From NCBI GenBank assembly GCA_032718475.1, contig JAUCBJ010005954.1:1-51233 (forward strand): 51,233 bases of DNA. The letters run 5' to 3'. The translations under genes and the position numbers were made by a program. The notes beneath the pieces are model-generated. The model was not told the origin of the DNA. It ran no database searches and was given only the letters and a program-made list of their open reading frames with translations. The stretch comes from Nemertoderma westbladi. Taxonomy: Eukaryota > Xenacoelomorpha > Nemertodermatida > Nemertodermatidae. Shown here piece after piece: positions 33,520-44,808 of this stretch (position 1 is the stretch's first letter; every line of letters starts with the position of its first letter).

Positions 33520-35709
33520 GTGAGTGGCGAGGTTGATAATGGGAGTGGCGAGGTTGGTAATGGGAGTGGCATGGTAGGTGATGGGAGTGGCGATGTTGGT
33601 AATGGGAGTGGCGAGGTTGGTAATGGGAGTGGCGAGGTTGGTAATGGGAGTGGCGAGGTTGATAATGAGAGTGGCGAGGTTGGTTGTGGGAGTGGCGAGG
33701 TTTGTAATGGGAGTGGCGAGGTTGGTAATATGAGTGGCGAGGTTGATAATGGGAGTGGCGAGGTTGGTAATGGGAGTGGCGAGGTTGGTAATCGGAGTGG
33801 CGAGGGTGATAATGGGAGTGGCGAGGTTGGTAATGGGAGTGGCGTGGTTGGTAATGGGAGTGGCATGTTAGGTGATGGGAGTGGCGATGTTAGTAATGGG
33901 AGTGGCGAGGTTGGTAATAGGTTTGGCGAGGTTGGTAATGGTAGTGGCGAGGTAGGTAATGGGTGTGGCGAGGTTTGTAATGGGAGTGGCGAGGTTGGTA
34001 ATGGGAGTGGCGAGGTTGGTAATGGGAGTGCCGAGGTTGGTAATGGGAGTGGCGAGGTTGGTAATGGGAGTGGCGAGGTTGGTAATGGGAGTGGCATGGT
34101 AGGTGATGGGAGTGGCGATGTTGGTAATGGGAGTGGCGAGGTTGGTAATGGGAGTGGCGAAGTTGGTAATGTGTGTGGCGAGGTTGGTAATGGTAGTGGC
34201 GAGGTAGGTAATGGGTGTGGCGAGGTTTGTAATGGGAGTGGCGAGGTTTGTAATGAGAGTGGCGAGGAGGTAATGGGAGTGCCGAGGTTGGTAATGGGAG
34301 TGGCGAGGTTGGTAATGGGAGTGGCGAGGTTGGTAATGGGAGTGGCGTGGTAGGTGATGGGAGTGGCGATGTTGGTAATGGGAGTGGCGAGGTTGGTAAT
34401 GGGAGTGGCATGGTAGGTGATGGGAGTGGCGATGTTGGTAATGGGAGTGGCGAGGTTGGTAATGGGAGTGGCGAGGTAGGTAATGGGTGTGGCGAGGTTT
34501 GTAATGGGAGTGGCGAGGTTTGTAATGAGAGTGGTGAGGTTGGTAATGGGAGTGCCGAGGTTGGTAATGGGAGTGGCGAGGTTGGTAATGGGAGTGGCGA
34601 GGTAGGTAATGGGTGTGGCGAGGTTTGTAATGGGAGTGGCGAGGTTTGTAATGGGAGTGGCGAGGTTGGTAATGGGAGTGCCGAGGTTGGTAATGGGAGT
34701 GGCGAGGTGGTAATGGGAGTGGCATGGTAGGTGATGGGAGTGGCGATGTTGGTAATGGGAGTGGCGAGGTTGGTAATGGGAGTGGCGAGGTTGGTAATGG
34801 GTGTGGCGAGGTTGGTAATGGGAGTGCCGAGGTTGGTAATGGGAGTGGCGAGGTTGGGAATGGGAGTGGCGAGGTTGGTAATGGGAGTGGCGTGGTAGGT
34901 GATGGGAGTGGCGATGTTGGTAATGGGAGTGGCGAGGTTGGTAATGGGAGTGGCGAGGTTGGTAATGGGAGTGGCGTGGTAGGTGATGGGAGTGGCGATG
35001 TTGGTAATGGGAGTGGCGAGGTTGGTAATGGGAGTGCCGAGGTTGGTAATGGGAGTGGCGAGGTGGTAATGGGAGTGGCATGGTAGGTGATGGGAGTGGC
35101 GATGTTGGTAATGGGAGTGGCGAGGTTGGTAATGGGAGTGGCGAGGTTGGTAATGGGTGTGGCGAGGTTGGTAATGGGAGTGGCGAGGTAGGTAATGGGT
35201 GTGGCGAGGTTTGTAATGGGAGTGGCGAGGTTTGTGATGAGAGTGGCGAGGTTGGTAATGGGAGTGCCGAGGTTGGTAATGGGAGTGGCGAGGTTGGGAA
35301 TGGGAGTGGCGAGGTTGGTAATGGGAGTGGCGAGGTAGGTAATGGGTGTGGCGAGGTTTGTAATGGGAGTGGCGAGGTTTGTAATGGGAGTGGCGAGGTT
35401 AGTATTTGGAGTGGCGAGGTTGATAATGGGAGTGGCGAGGTTGGTAGTGGGAGTGGCGAGGTTTGTAATGTGAGTGGCGAGGTTGGTAATGTGAGTGGCG
35501 AGGTTGATAATGGGAGTGGCGAGGTTGGTAATGGGAGTGGCATGGTAGGTGATGGGAGTGGCGATGTTGGTAATGGGAGTGGCGAGGTTGGTAATGGGAG
35601 TGGCGAGGTTGGTAATGGGAGTGGCGAGGTTGGTAATGGGAGTGGCGAGGTTGGGAATGGGAGTGGCGAGGTTGGGAATGGGAGTGGCGAGGTTGGTAAT
35701 GGGAGTGGC

Positions 35710-38490
35710 TAGGTAGGTAATGGGTGTGGCGAGGTTTGTAATGGGAGTGGCGAGGTTAGTATTTGGAGTGGCGAGGTTTGTAATGGGAGTGGCATGGTAG
35801 GTGATGGGAGTGGCGAGGTTGGTAATGGGAGTGGCGAGGTTGGTAATGGGAGTGGCGAGGTTGGTAATGGGTGTGGCGAGGTTGGTAATGGGAGTGGCGA
35901 GGTAGGTAATGGGTGTGGCGAGGTTGGTAATGGGAGTGGCGAGGTTGGTAATGGGAGTGGCGAGGTTGGTAATGGGTGTGGCGAGGTTGGTAATGGGAGT
36001 GGCGAGGTTGGTAATGAGAGTGGCGAGGTTTGTAATGGGAGTGGCGAGGTTTGTAATGAGAGTGGCGAGGTTAGTATTGGGAGTGGCGAAGTTGGTAATG
36101 GGAGTGGCATGGTAGGTGATGGGAGTGGCGAGGTTTGTAATGGGAGTGGCGAGGTTGGTAATGGGAGTGGCGAGGTAGGTAATGGGTGTGGCGAGGTTGG
36201 TAATGGGAGTGGCGAGGTTGGTAATGGGAGTGGCGAGGTTGGTAATGGGTGTGGCGAGGTTTGTAATGAGAGTGGCGAGGTTAGTATTGGGAGTGGCGAG
36301 GTTTGTAATGGGAGTGGCGAGGTTAGTATTTGGAGTGGCGAGGTTGATAATGGGAGTGGCGAGGTTGGTAGTGGGAGTGGCGAGGTTTGTAATGTGATTG
36401 GCGAGGTTGGTAATGTGAGTGGCGAGGTTGATAATGGGAGTGGCGAGGTTGGTAATGGGAGTGGCATGGTAGGTTATGGGAGTGGCGATGTTGGTAATGG
36501 GAGTGGCGAGGTTGGTAATGGGAGTGGCGAGGTTGGTAATGGGAGTGGCGAGGTTGGTAATGGGAGTGGCGAGGTTGGGAATGGGAGTGGCGAGGTTGGG
36601 AATGGGAGTGGCGAGGTTGGTAATGGGAGTGGCGAGGTTTGTAATGGGAGTGGCGAGGTTTGTAATGGGAGTGGCGAGGTTAGTATTTGGAGTGGCGAGG
36701 TTTGTAATGGGAGTGGCATGGTAGGTGATGGGAGTGGCGAGGTTGGTAATGGGTGTGGCGAGGTTTGTAATGGGAGTGGCGAGGTTTGTAATGGGAGTGG
36801 CGAGGTTAGTATTTGGAGTGGCGAGGTTGATAATGGGAGTGGCGAGGTTGGTAGTGGGAGTGGCGAGGTTTGTAATGTGAGTGGCGAGGTTGGTAATGTG
36901 AGTGGCGAGGTTGATAATGGGAGTGGCGAGGTTGGTAATGGGAGTGGCATGGTAGGTGATGGGAGTGGCGATGTTGGTAATGGGAGTGGCGAGGTTGGTA
37001 ATGGGAGTGGCGAGGTTGGTAATGGGAGTGGCGAGGTTGGTAATGGGAGTGGCGAGGTTGGGAATGGGAGTGGCGAGGTTGGGAATGGGAGTGGCGAGGT
37101 TGGTAATGGGAGTGGCTAGGTAGGTAATGGGTGTGGCGAGGTTTGTAATGGGAGTGGCGAGGTTAGTATTTGGAGTGGCGAGGTTTGTAATGGGAGTGGC
37201 ATGGTAGGTGATGGGAGTGGCGAGGTTGGTAATGGGAGTGGCGAGGTTGGTAATGGGAGTGGCGAGGTTGGTAATGGGTGTGGCGAGGTTGGTAATGGGA
37301 GTGGCGAGGTAGGTAATGGGTGTGGCGAGGTTGGTAATGGGAGTGGCGAGGTTGGTAATGGGAGTGGCGAGGTTGGTAATGGGTGTGGCGAGGTTGGTAA
37401 TGGGAGTGGCGAGGTTGGTAATGAGAGTGGCGAGGTTTGTAATGGGAGTGGCGAGGTTTGTAATGAGAGTGGCGAGGTTAGTATTGGGAGTGGCGAAGTT
37501 GGTAATGGGAGTGGCATGGTAGGTGATGGGAGTGGCGAGGTTTGTAATGGGAGTGGCGAGGTTGGTAATGGGAGTGGCGAGGTAGGTAATGGGTGTGGCG
37601 AGGTTGGTAATGGGAGTGGCGAGGTTGGTAATGGGAGTGGCGAGGTTGGTAATGGGTGTGGCGAGGTTTGTAATGAGAGTGGCGAGGTTAGTATTGGGAG
37701 TGGCGAGGTTTGTAATGGGAGTGGCGAGGTTAGTATTTGGAGTGGCGAGGTTGATAATGGGAGTGGCGAGGTTGGTAGTGGGAGTGGCGAGGTTTGTAAT
37801 GTGAGAGGCGAGGTTGGTAATGTGAGTGGCGAGGTTGATAATGGGAGTGGCGAGGTTGGTAATGGGAGTGGCATGGTAGGTTATGGGAGTGGCGATGTTG
37901 GTAATGGGAGTGGCGAGGTTGGCAATGGGAGTGGCGAGGTTGGTAATGGGAGTGGCGAGGTTGGTAATGGGAGTGGCGAGGTTGGGAATGGGAGTGGCGA
38001 GGTTGGGAATGGGAGTGGCGAGGTTGGTAATGGGAGTGGCTAGGTAGGTAATGGGTGTGGCGAGGTTTGTAATGGGAGTGGCGAGGTTAGTATTTGGAGT
38101 GGCGAGGTTTGTAATGGGAGTGGCATGGTAGGTGATGGGAGTGGCGAGGTTGGTAATGGGAGTGGCGAGGTTGGTAATGGGAGTGGCGAGGTTGGTAATG
38201 GGTGTGGCGAGGTTGGTAATGGGAGTGGCGAGGTAGGTAATGGGTGTGGCGAGGTTGGTAATGGGAGTGGCGAGGTTGGTAATGGGAGTGGCGAGGTTGG
38301 TAATGTGTGTGGCGAGGTTGGTAATGTGTGTGGCGAGGTTGGTAATGGGAGTGGCGAGGTTGGTAATGAGAGTGGCGAGGTTTGTAATGGGAGTGGCGAG
38401 GTTTGTAATGAGAGTGGCGAGGTTAGTATTGGGAGTGGCGAAGTTGGTAATGGGAGTGGCATGGTAGGTGATGGGAGTGGCGATGTTGGT
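35710..38490. repeat. Higher-order repeat block in three copies (starts 35710, 37117, 38041)
   Basis: Each copy starts at a TAGGTAGGTAATGGGTGTGG variant followed by GTTAGTATTTGGAGTGGCG and GGCATGGTAGGTGATGG in the same order. The offsets are 1,407 bp (exactly 67 units) and 924 bp (exactly 44 units). Copies 1 and 2 are almost base-identical in the listing apart from single changes (for example TGATTGGCGAG against TGAGAGGCGAG near 36397 and 37804), suggesting very recent duplication. Confidence 0.85.
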
Positions 38491-39095
38491 AATGGGAATG
38501 GCGAGGTTGGTAATGGGAGTGGCGAGGTAGGTAATGGGTGTGGCGAGGTTGGTAATGGGAGTGGCGAGGTTGGTAATGGGAGTGGCGAGGTTGGTAATGG
38601 GTGTGGCGAGGTTTGTAATGAGAGTGGCGAGGTTAGTATTGGGAGTGGCGAGGTTGGTAATGGGAGTGGCGATGTTGGTAATGGGAGTGGCGAGGTTGGT
38701 AATGGGAGTGGCGAAGTTGGTAATGGGAGTGGCTAGGTTGGTAATGGGAGTGGCGAGGTTGGTAATGGGAGTGGCGAGGTTGGTAATGGAAGTGGCGAGG
38801 TTGGTAATGGGAGTGGCGAAGTTGGTAATGGGAGTGGCTAGGTTGGTAATGGGTGTGGCGAGGTTTGTAATGGGAGTGGCGAGGTTTGTAATGAGAGTGG
38901 CGAGGTTAGTATTGGGAGTGGCGAGGTTGGTAATGGGAGTGGAGAGGTTGGTAATGGGAGTGGCGAGGTTGGTAATGGGAGTGGCGAGGTAGGTAATGGG
39001 TGTGGCGAGGTTGGTTGTGGGAGTGGCGAGGTTTGTAATGGGAGTGGCGATGTTGGTAATGGGAGTGGCGAGGTTGGTAATGGGAGTGGCGAGTT

Positions 39096-40434
39096 AGGAA
39101 CGTTTGATATTTCAATCACAATTTTATTTTATATTAAATGTTTTTAAATTTAGAATCACTGCCGCGGCGCTAATTACAGTAGTTAGTATTGAAGTTACTA
39201 GATTAACGGGGTGCTGACTTCAAGCTAGCTCTGGGAAGAGTTCAAAATGATCATTATGTTAACGAAGGACCTTAGGAACACAGTGAGGGAACACAATCAT
39301 TGAACTTTTATTAATTTTACAATTGAGCACGCTGCGATAAACCCAACACTAGCACAAAAACAAACCCAAATATAAAGCACAATAGTATATAGTAAAAAAT
39401 GGTGTTGATCTGTATTCCAGTGAGATCCACATAGTAGCAGGTGAAACTAGTTTGTTGATTTCACTGAATACTTGAGATTTGAGTTGGACTGCGCCGGTCC
39501 ATATGAAAATAACGATGGAAAATGAGTGACAATATTCTGCTCAATTACACAGGTGAGGCCCTCAAATGAAGCACACACCTGAAGAAAATTACATAGAAGG
39601 CAGAGAAAAATATTAATAATAATATTTTAAAGGGAAAAGTGAAGGCCACCGAGAATTTGAGGTTTTTTAAATAAAAAATATACAGTATATATGTTTCTTG
39701 ATATAGCTTCTTCAAGGCAGTGTGAACATGGCCAAATAAATTGGAAGACTTAAAGTGGGATTAATTTTTCCTGGCCCTATTATGAGGATACTTAAAGGTA
39801 GAATTACAGTAATACTATAAATATTAGCATTACCTCAATTTGTCCACGAAATAACCCTGATGGATTACAGCCACGTGCAATTCAAGCACCATCATGTTCG
39901 CATTGAAAATCGCTTTCGAATGATACATACGATTTGGCATTTTAGAACATAACAGTGTGAAATCAACACACCCATGAGGGCGCTTATTACCTTATACTAT
40001 ATTTCCACGTATCATGCATGACCTTTGACTTTTAATACACTTCTTTCGACTTTTATTTGGTGTCAGGAATGTCAATGCTTTCTTCATGAAATCTTCATCA
40101 AAAAATATTGACAATACAAATTCTGCTCACTCACCTCCAAAATGTGAAGGTCAAACAGCCATAGCGGTATATTTGTTCCAAATTTCTTTCGATTTTTATT
40201 ATAATTTTTCTAGAGAAATGCTCTGTACGGATATGTTAAGGATGGAATCTATAACTAGCAGCAGCCAAAAAGTTTCAGATGGCACATTATTACAGGACGA
40301 GATGTAGTCCTAATTGAGTGTTTATAAATTATTAAAAAATCCTTTTTTTAACAAATTTGGCGTTCTAATCTAAACGTTGATTAGGACGCCACTGTAATTT
40401 TAACCCTACAATATTATTACCGTATTTTCATGGT
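39096..40434. other. Unique noncoding flank of the minisatellite
   Basis: AT-rich sequence without the 21-bp unit. A 73-codon frame at 40086-40307 lacks coding character. I see no gene, RNA or repeat that I can support here. Confidence 0.5.
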
Positions 40435-40810
40435 AACAGTCTGACTTTAGTCTAGTAAATATATTTTTTTGGCTGAGCGATGTAACTCGTAGGGATAAAT
40501 GTGTAGGCCTAGCTACCTTGTTGCATTTACTAACTGAAGCCCTGAATGTTTCCTAATTATAGTAACTCAGATTTAATTAATAAGTTATCAATTGGTGATG
40601 GAACTCTAGCGAAATAAAAACAATAAATATCATTACGCGTTTTGAATTATTTCCATCCGGTAGGAAAATATGTTTAGAGTTCTTTTTTTGTCAGAAGTTG
40701 TTCTAGAAGATTTGATGAATCAAATAAAGGAAAGGAAAGTCATAGAATATTGTTTTTTGTTCCAAAAGGTTTTTAAAGAATTTTCTGGTAACATAATAAA
40801 ATAGGCTAGA

Positions 40811-41910
40811 GTTCCGTATAGAACTGCATTTTTAAAACATATGTCATTGTTACTATGGCAACATTGTAGAGTTCTAGAACAATGGAAAAGTATTATATAC
40901 TATTCGGCTCTTTTTCGGAAACGGGGGCATATTTTCAAAAAAATTGCAAGTCATTTTTTCTTACATTTTAAGACTATTTAGGAATGAAAATATTGATATT
41001 GAACTCATTTATATTCTAGAATTTATGGTAGCTAGTATTTATTAATAAAATAAACAATACCATTTATGCATTCACGGAAGAGTACCTATACTATTGATTA
41101 GAAATTAATTTATAGTAACTAAAATATAATATTCTAGAATATTAATAACTAGATTACTAATTGTGTTTTTTTATGGTAGCTAACACAGTGATTTTTTACT
41201 ACCTATAACTTTTTGAAATTAAATAAAAAAAAACTAGCTGGTAAAAAAAACACTAGCTAGTAGCTACCATAACAAAATATCTAATATAAGAACATTCACC
41301 TGGAACTATTCAGGAAAATATGCCCCCGTTTCCGAAAAAGAAAGAACATAAATAAAATAAAAAGTATAATGTTCTAGAACATATAGCTAGTTTTTTATTT
41401 AATTTTAAAATAGCTAGTAAATTTAAAAAGGTAGATGCATTTTCTAATAAATAAATAATATAAATAAATATTTTTTTTGTATTTTAGCTATTTTAAATTT
41501 GAAAAATAATTAGCTATATGTTCTAGAACATTATATTATTTGTATTATTTATGCTCTACAGTAGAATAGTTTATTATACATATTATATTACATAAATGAA
41601 ATAAAAAATAATAATGTTCTAAAACATATAGCTAGTATTTTTAATTTTAAAATAGCTAGTAAATTTAACAAATAATACAATTTAGTACCGGTAGATAAAT
41701 TTTTTAATAATAATAGAAATAAATAATTTTTTTTTATTACTAGCTATTTTAAATTTAAAAAATAACTAGCTATATGTTCTCGAACAATAATTTTTTTATT
41801 TTATTTTTGTTCTAGAATAGTGTATATTATATATTTTTATGTTCTAGAACTCTTCACTGTTGCCATGGTAACAATGATTTATGTTATAAAAATGCAGTTC
41901 TATACGGAAC
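40811..41910. mobile_element. Nested palindromic (foldback-like) AT-rich element with TTCTAGAA sites
   Basis: The outer arms, 40811-40880 and 41841-41910, are inverted copies with 64 of 70 bases matching. Inside them a second inverted pair of 27 bp, 40910-40936 and 41314-41340, is perfect. The palindrome TTCTAGAA, often as GTTCTAGAAC, occurs repeatedly from 40701 to 41841 (for example 40872, 41372, 41520, 41842), as do TAGCTAG-type motifs. The interior is AT-rich with no protein frame. Similar GGTAACAG/CTGTTACC motifs outside the arms (about 40433 and 41911) may mark the true ends. No target duplication was identified. A foldback or non-autonomous DNA transposon is likely, but the family is unknown. 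Confidence 0.7.
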
Positions 41911-43429
41911 TGTTACCATAAAATAATTAGGTACTGTATTTCCCCCCCCCCCCGCCCCCCTTTCTTTATTTAACATTTTTTTAGATCATCAATGTTGACC
42001 CCACTAATGATTATTTAATTATGGTACCGGTAGCTACCGGTAGTGATTTTGTAATGAAGCTAGTATTTTGAAACACACGTAATATGTGGATTGTAGACTG
42101 TACATATAAAGTAACAGCAATGATTTATTTATTTATTAATAACTTATTCCGTAACAGAGAAAAAAATATTAAAAAACTTTAAAAAATACTAGCTATGTAA
42201 ATCATTTTCACTAGCTATGCAATAAAAAATAATTACATTAAAATGCACACATATAAATCCTAAAAAATCTATCATAATAAAGTGTTTTAATGTTTTTAAA
42301 AAACACTACCATTTAAAAATGATTAGATACCGTACACAAAATTTAGTTTCTTAACAGAACTTATAAAGAAAAGCAGGTCCGGTAAAAATTAACCGTTAAA
42401 ATAAATGAGGGGAGGGGCGGGGAAAGTAGCCTAATACCAAATTAATTGTTTAATTGTTTATCATAAATACTATAGCTCTAATGAAAAACACGAGCTCCCA
42501 TTTAAAAATTACTAGCTAAAATTAACTTGATGTCTTTAACATAAATTGTATCAAAAATTTGTCAAGAAAAATACTAATAATATTGAACCGTTAAAATGAA
42601 TAAATAACTAATTATAGTACGGTAAATAAAATATGCTTTATTTACCGTTCGTCCCGATAAGTCGGATCGAGGGGCGAAAAGGTAAATAACTTGTTTTATT
42701 TATCGTACAATATGTAATTTTATTGTTAAAACCTACCTAGGTTTCCTAGGTAGGTTCCCTAAAAGTACCTAGGTTTCAAATTAGGCTAATAGATTCCTCT
42801 TAATGTCGTTGAGATATAGTTGATATATGGTCGTCAAAAAATGCAGGTATTTGCATTTGTTAAAGCCTGCAGGGCAGGCCATTTATTATATTTAATAAAA
42901 TACACAATATTCTGGAACATATTATTTATTTTAAGATTATGAATTACTTGATGTAATTTTACTAGTCGTAGCTACTGATAAAATAAATAAAATGCCCCAG
43001 AATAGTACAGTATTTATAACAGTATAAAGTTGACTGATTGAAGAGCAATAATCACCATTTACCTAGGTAAATATGCAAATCTTATTTACCGCTGGCCAAT
43101 TGACTGAGCGGTAAATATTGTAAATTTTAACAATAAAAAACATTATAATGGGATATAGCCTTGACCGTTAATGGTTGCAACAAACGATAATCTTCTACCT
43201 AAAACGAAGCGTTGCAATGTGTACCAATCGCATATGAAATATTATGCGAGAGCCCGAGTCTGGGGATAGATCGATTTCAATGCAGGAAAGGAAAGGCGAA
43301 TGTAGAGGAATGGGTTGGGGTTATATATCCAAAGTTTTTGAGAACAGTTGTACACGTAGTCTACCGTTTGTTTTTATTGGTGTTTAGGTCTCTTACTACA
43401 AGGTAGAGTGAGCTCGGACAGTGGAAATG
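41911..43429. other. AT-rich noncoding region
   Basis: Contains a C-rich tract at 41942-41960, many TAGCTA-type motifs continuing from the palindromic element, and GGTAAATA/TATTTACC segments. A perfect hairpin is annotated separately. No gene is supported; the frame at 43212-43406 looks like chance. Confidence 0.5.
42730..42756. repeat. Perfect hairpin, 12-bp stem and 3-base loop
   Basis: AACCTACCTAGG at 42730-42741 and its exact complement CCTAGGTAGGTT at 42745-42756 are separated by TTT. A further CCTAGGTTT follows at about 42768. It lies in noncoding AT-rich DNA, with no T-run or coding neighbour to suggest a role. Confidence 0.75.
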
Positions 43430-43945
43430 AGATCCTTCAAGGCTTCCCGATTCTCAATAGTTGTCGCAATTTCGTTTCACTCGAGTCCAGTATCGCAGTA
43501 TACCTTTCAAGTTGCTCTATATACAGTATGTCACAGCCGTTCGGTCCACGGCTACCCCCGTATAAAACTACACTTTCCACTGTTGCTCGAAATAACTGAT
43601 AGGTCTGACTTTCAGGTGGTATCCATTTTCGATAGAGTTACCTACAGTTTGTTTTCGTAACTTCTGTCTTTTCTGCTTCTCTCTATCCATGACCCAAGGT
43701 ACTGGAACTCTTGAACGTGTTTTAGTTGATTATTATCGATCGTGCCAGGCTTCCATTAACATCCATCCATTAACGATCTCCAATGACCTCCATTAAAGTC
43801 CTGAATTCGGTTTTGGTGCTAATTACATGCAACCCAATATCCATAGCAGCCCTTTTTACTTTGTTCAACAGAAGTTGTGCATCAACTTCAGCTGGCGTAT
43901 CAGAAAGCAGGGCGATGTCATTCCATAATATTGGTAATTTGATTC
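43430..43945 (-). mobile_element. Degenerate non-LTR retrotransposon relic (reverse transcriptase)
   Basis: On the minus strand, NDIALLSDTPAEVDAQLLL and GLHVISTKTEF (about 43790-43930) match the region just after the YADD box of non-LTR reverse transcriptases, with the box itself degraded to WND. QLKHVQEFQYLGSWIE (about 43681-43728) and YQLFRATVESVVLYGG (about 43551-43600) follow in the usual order but in other frames, with stops between. It is truncated at both ends and is a different copy from the relic at 13.9-14.7 kb, although the YLGSWI signature suggests related elements. Confidence 0.75.
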
Positions 43946-44364
43946 CCAACAAAGACCCTGTACCCGAACTTTTTATTAAAATTTTATTAAAATACCACCG
44001 ACAACGGGCATTACCATGACTAGTGAAAATGGTTAGTGAACATACGAAAACACCATTTATTTTGATAAACAACAGACAAAAATTTGTGAACTTAAACTAT
44101 GGACCCACGCTATCCATTTAATATTTGGTTGAAGGAGAATGTGAACTGTGTAAAATAATTATTCTTAAGTTTTATGTAGGTATTTTATTCGTACTGCTTT
44201 ATAAAGTACTTGTATATGTTTAACTCTCTGAAGACTAATTAATAATTCGAAACGCGTGTTATGTTCCTATTCTATATAACGATTATAACATTATATTAAC
44301 AATTCCAAGTCATTATTCGATTTATTGTACTTATCGTAACGGTGATTTTGATTGGCTAATTATT

Positions 44365-44808
44365 ATGGATCCCAACATAACAGAGGGCGAGCCTCGCCCA
44401 TTATCAGTTGATGATGTCGTATCAAAACTGAAAGAATACCCTGAGAGGACTTTATCAGGTTGGTGTGGAACCACAGCTGCTTTGTGTTTTGGGTGGCAAT
44501 ATAGGCGGACCCCACGCAACCCGGCAACCAGTATTGGGGCCCACTCTCGGTCGGTGTTCTGGCCGACAATACGAACGATTGCTTCACCGTCACCCTATCT
44601 ACTGGGCATTATAGTTTACGGTTATTATGAGAAGGACCGGTTGTGTAACTTCTACAATAAAGAGAAGATTCTAATATCGAACTACGCAAAAAATCTGTGG
44701 GACAGAATGAAGCAGGGAGATAAAGGCGATTCTCGCGTTGAAGGCAGGACGGTGGGAGACAATGAGTGTCCGATATGCGTCAAAAATGCACGAGAACCCA
44801 AAAGTTGA
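44365..44808 (+). CDS. Hypothetical 147-residue protein, single exon
   Basis: An intact frame from ATG 44365 to TGA 44806-44808. I do not recognise the product. It starts MDPNITEGEPRPLSVDD, has a moderately hydrophobic stretch around residues 30-45 (TLSGWCGTTAALCFGWQ) and another around 77-90 (SPYLLGIIVYGYY), then a charged C-terminal third with ECPIC near the end. Two short membrane-associated segments are possible, and the overall plan (hydrophobic hairpin, then charged tail) would suit a small organelle membrane protein; that is speculation. A reverse CCAAT box (ATTGGCTAAT) lies at 44351-44360, too close to the ATG for a normal promoter. The single-exon form could also mean a retrocopy or chance. 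Confidence 0.4.
   Translation: MDPNITEGEPRPLSVDDVVSKLKEYPERTLSGWCGTTAALCFGWQYRRTPRNPATSIGAHSRSVFWPTIRTIASPSPYLLGIIVYGYYEKDRLCNFYNKEKILISNYAKNLWDRMKQGDKGDSRVEGRTVGDNECPICVKNAREPKS

Larger units (their letters stand above)
17157..39095. repeat. Giant 21-bp minisatellite, about 22 kb, roughly 1,000 units
   Basis: The unit has core GGGAGTGGCGAGG and a consensus with 11 G, 1 C, 4 A and 5 T on the plus strand. Because 21 is a multiple of 3, each frame repeats a fixed heptapeptide: GNGSGEV and VMGVARL on the plus strand, TSPLPLP, NLATPIT and PRHSHYQ on the minus strand. The sixth frame has TAA in every unit. Five frames are therefore open over long distances, up to 1,850 codons at 29991-35543 on the minus strand. 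These frames are most simply repeat artefacts: they overlap one another, indels shift the phase between blocks, and no start region, intron signal or conserved domain is seen. Left-hand units are degenerate from about 17136; the right edge breaks cleanly in GGCGAGTTAGGAACG. Confidence 0.98.

Noticed and set aside
29991-35543. An 1,850-codon minus-strand open frame of PLPLPTS/RHSHYQP/NLATPIT heptapeptides, and similar giant frames throughout 16.9-39.1 kb
   Set aside because: Produced by the 21-bp repeat, open in several overlapping frames on both strands, switching heptapeptide at indels, with no independent coding signal.
17157-39095. CRISPR array or centromeric satellite
   Set aside because: There are no unique spacers between units and the setting is animal DNA; a centromeric role cannot be inferred from one window, and the unit is far shorter than usual centromeric satellites.
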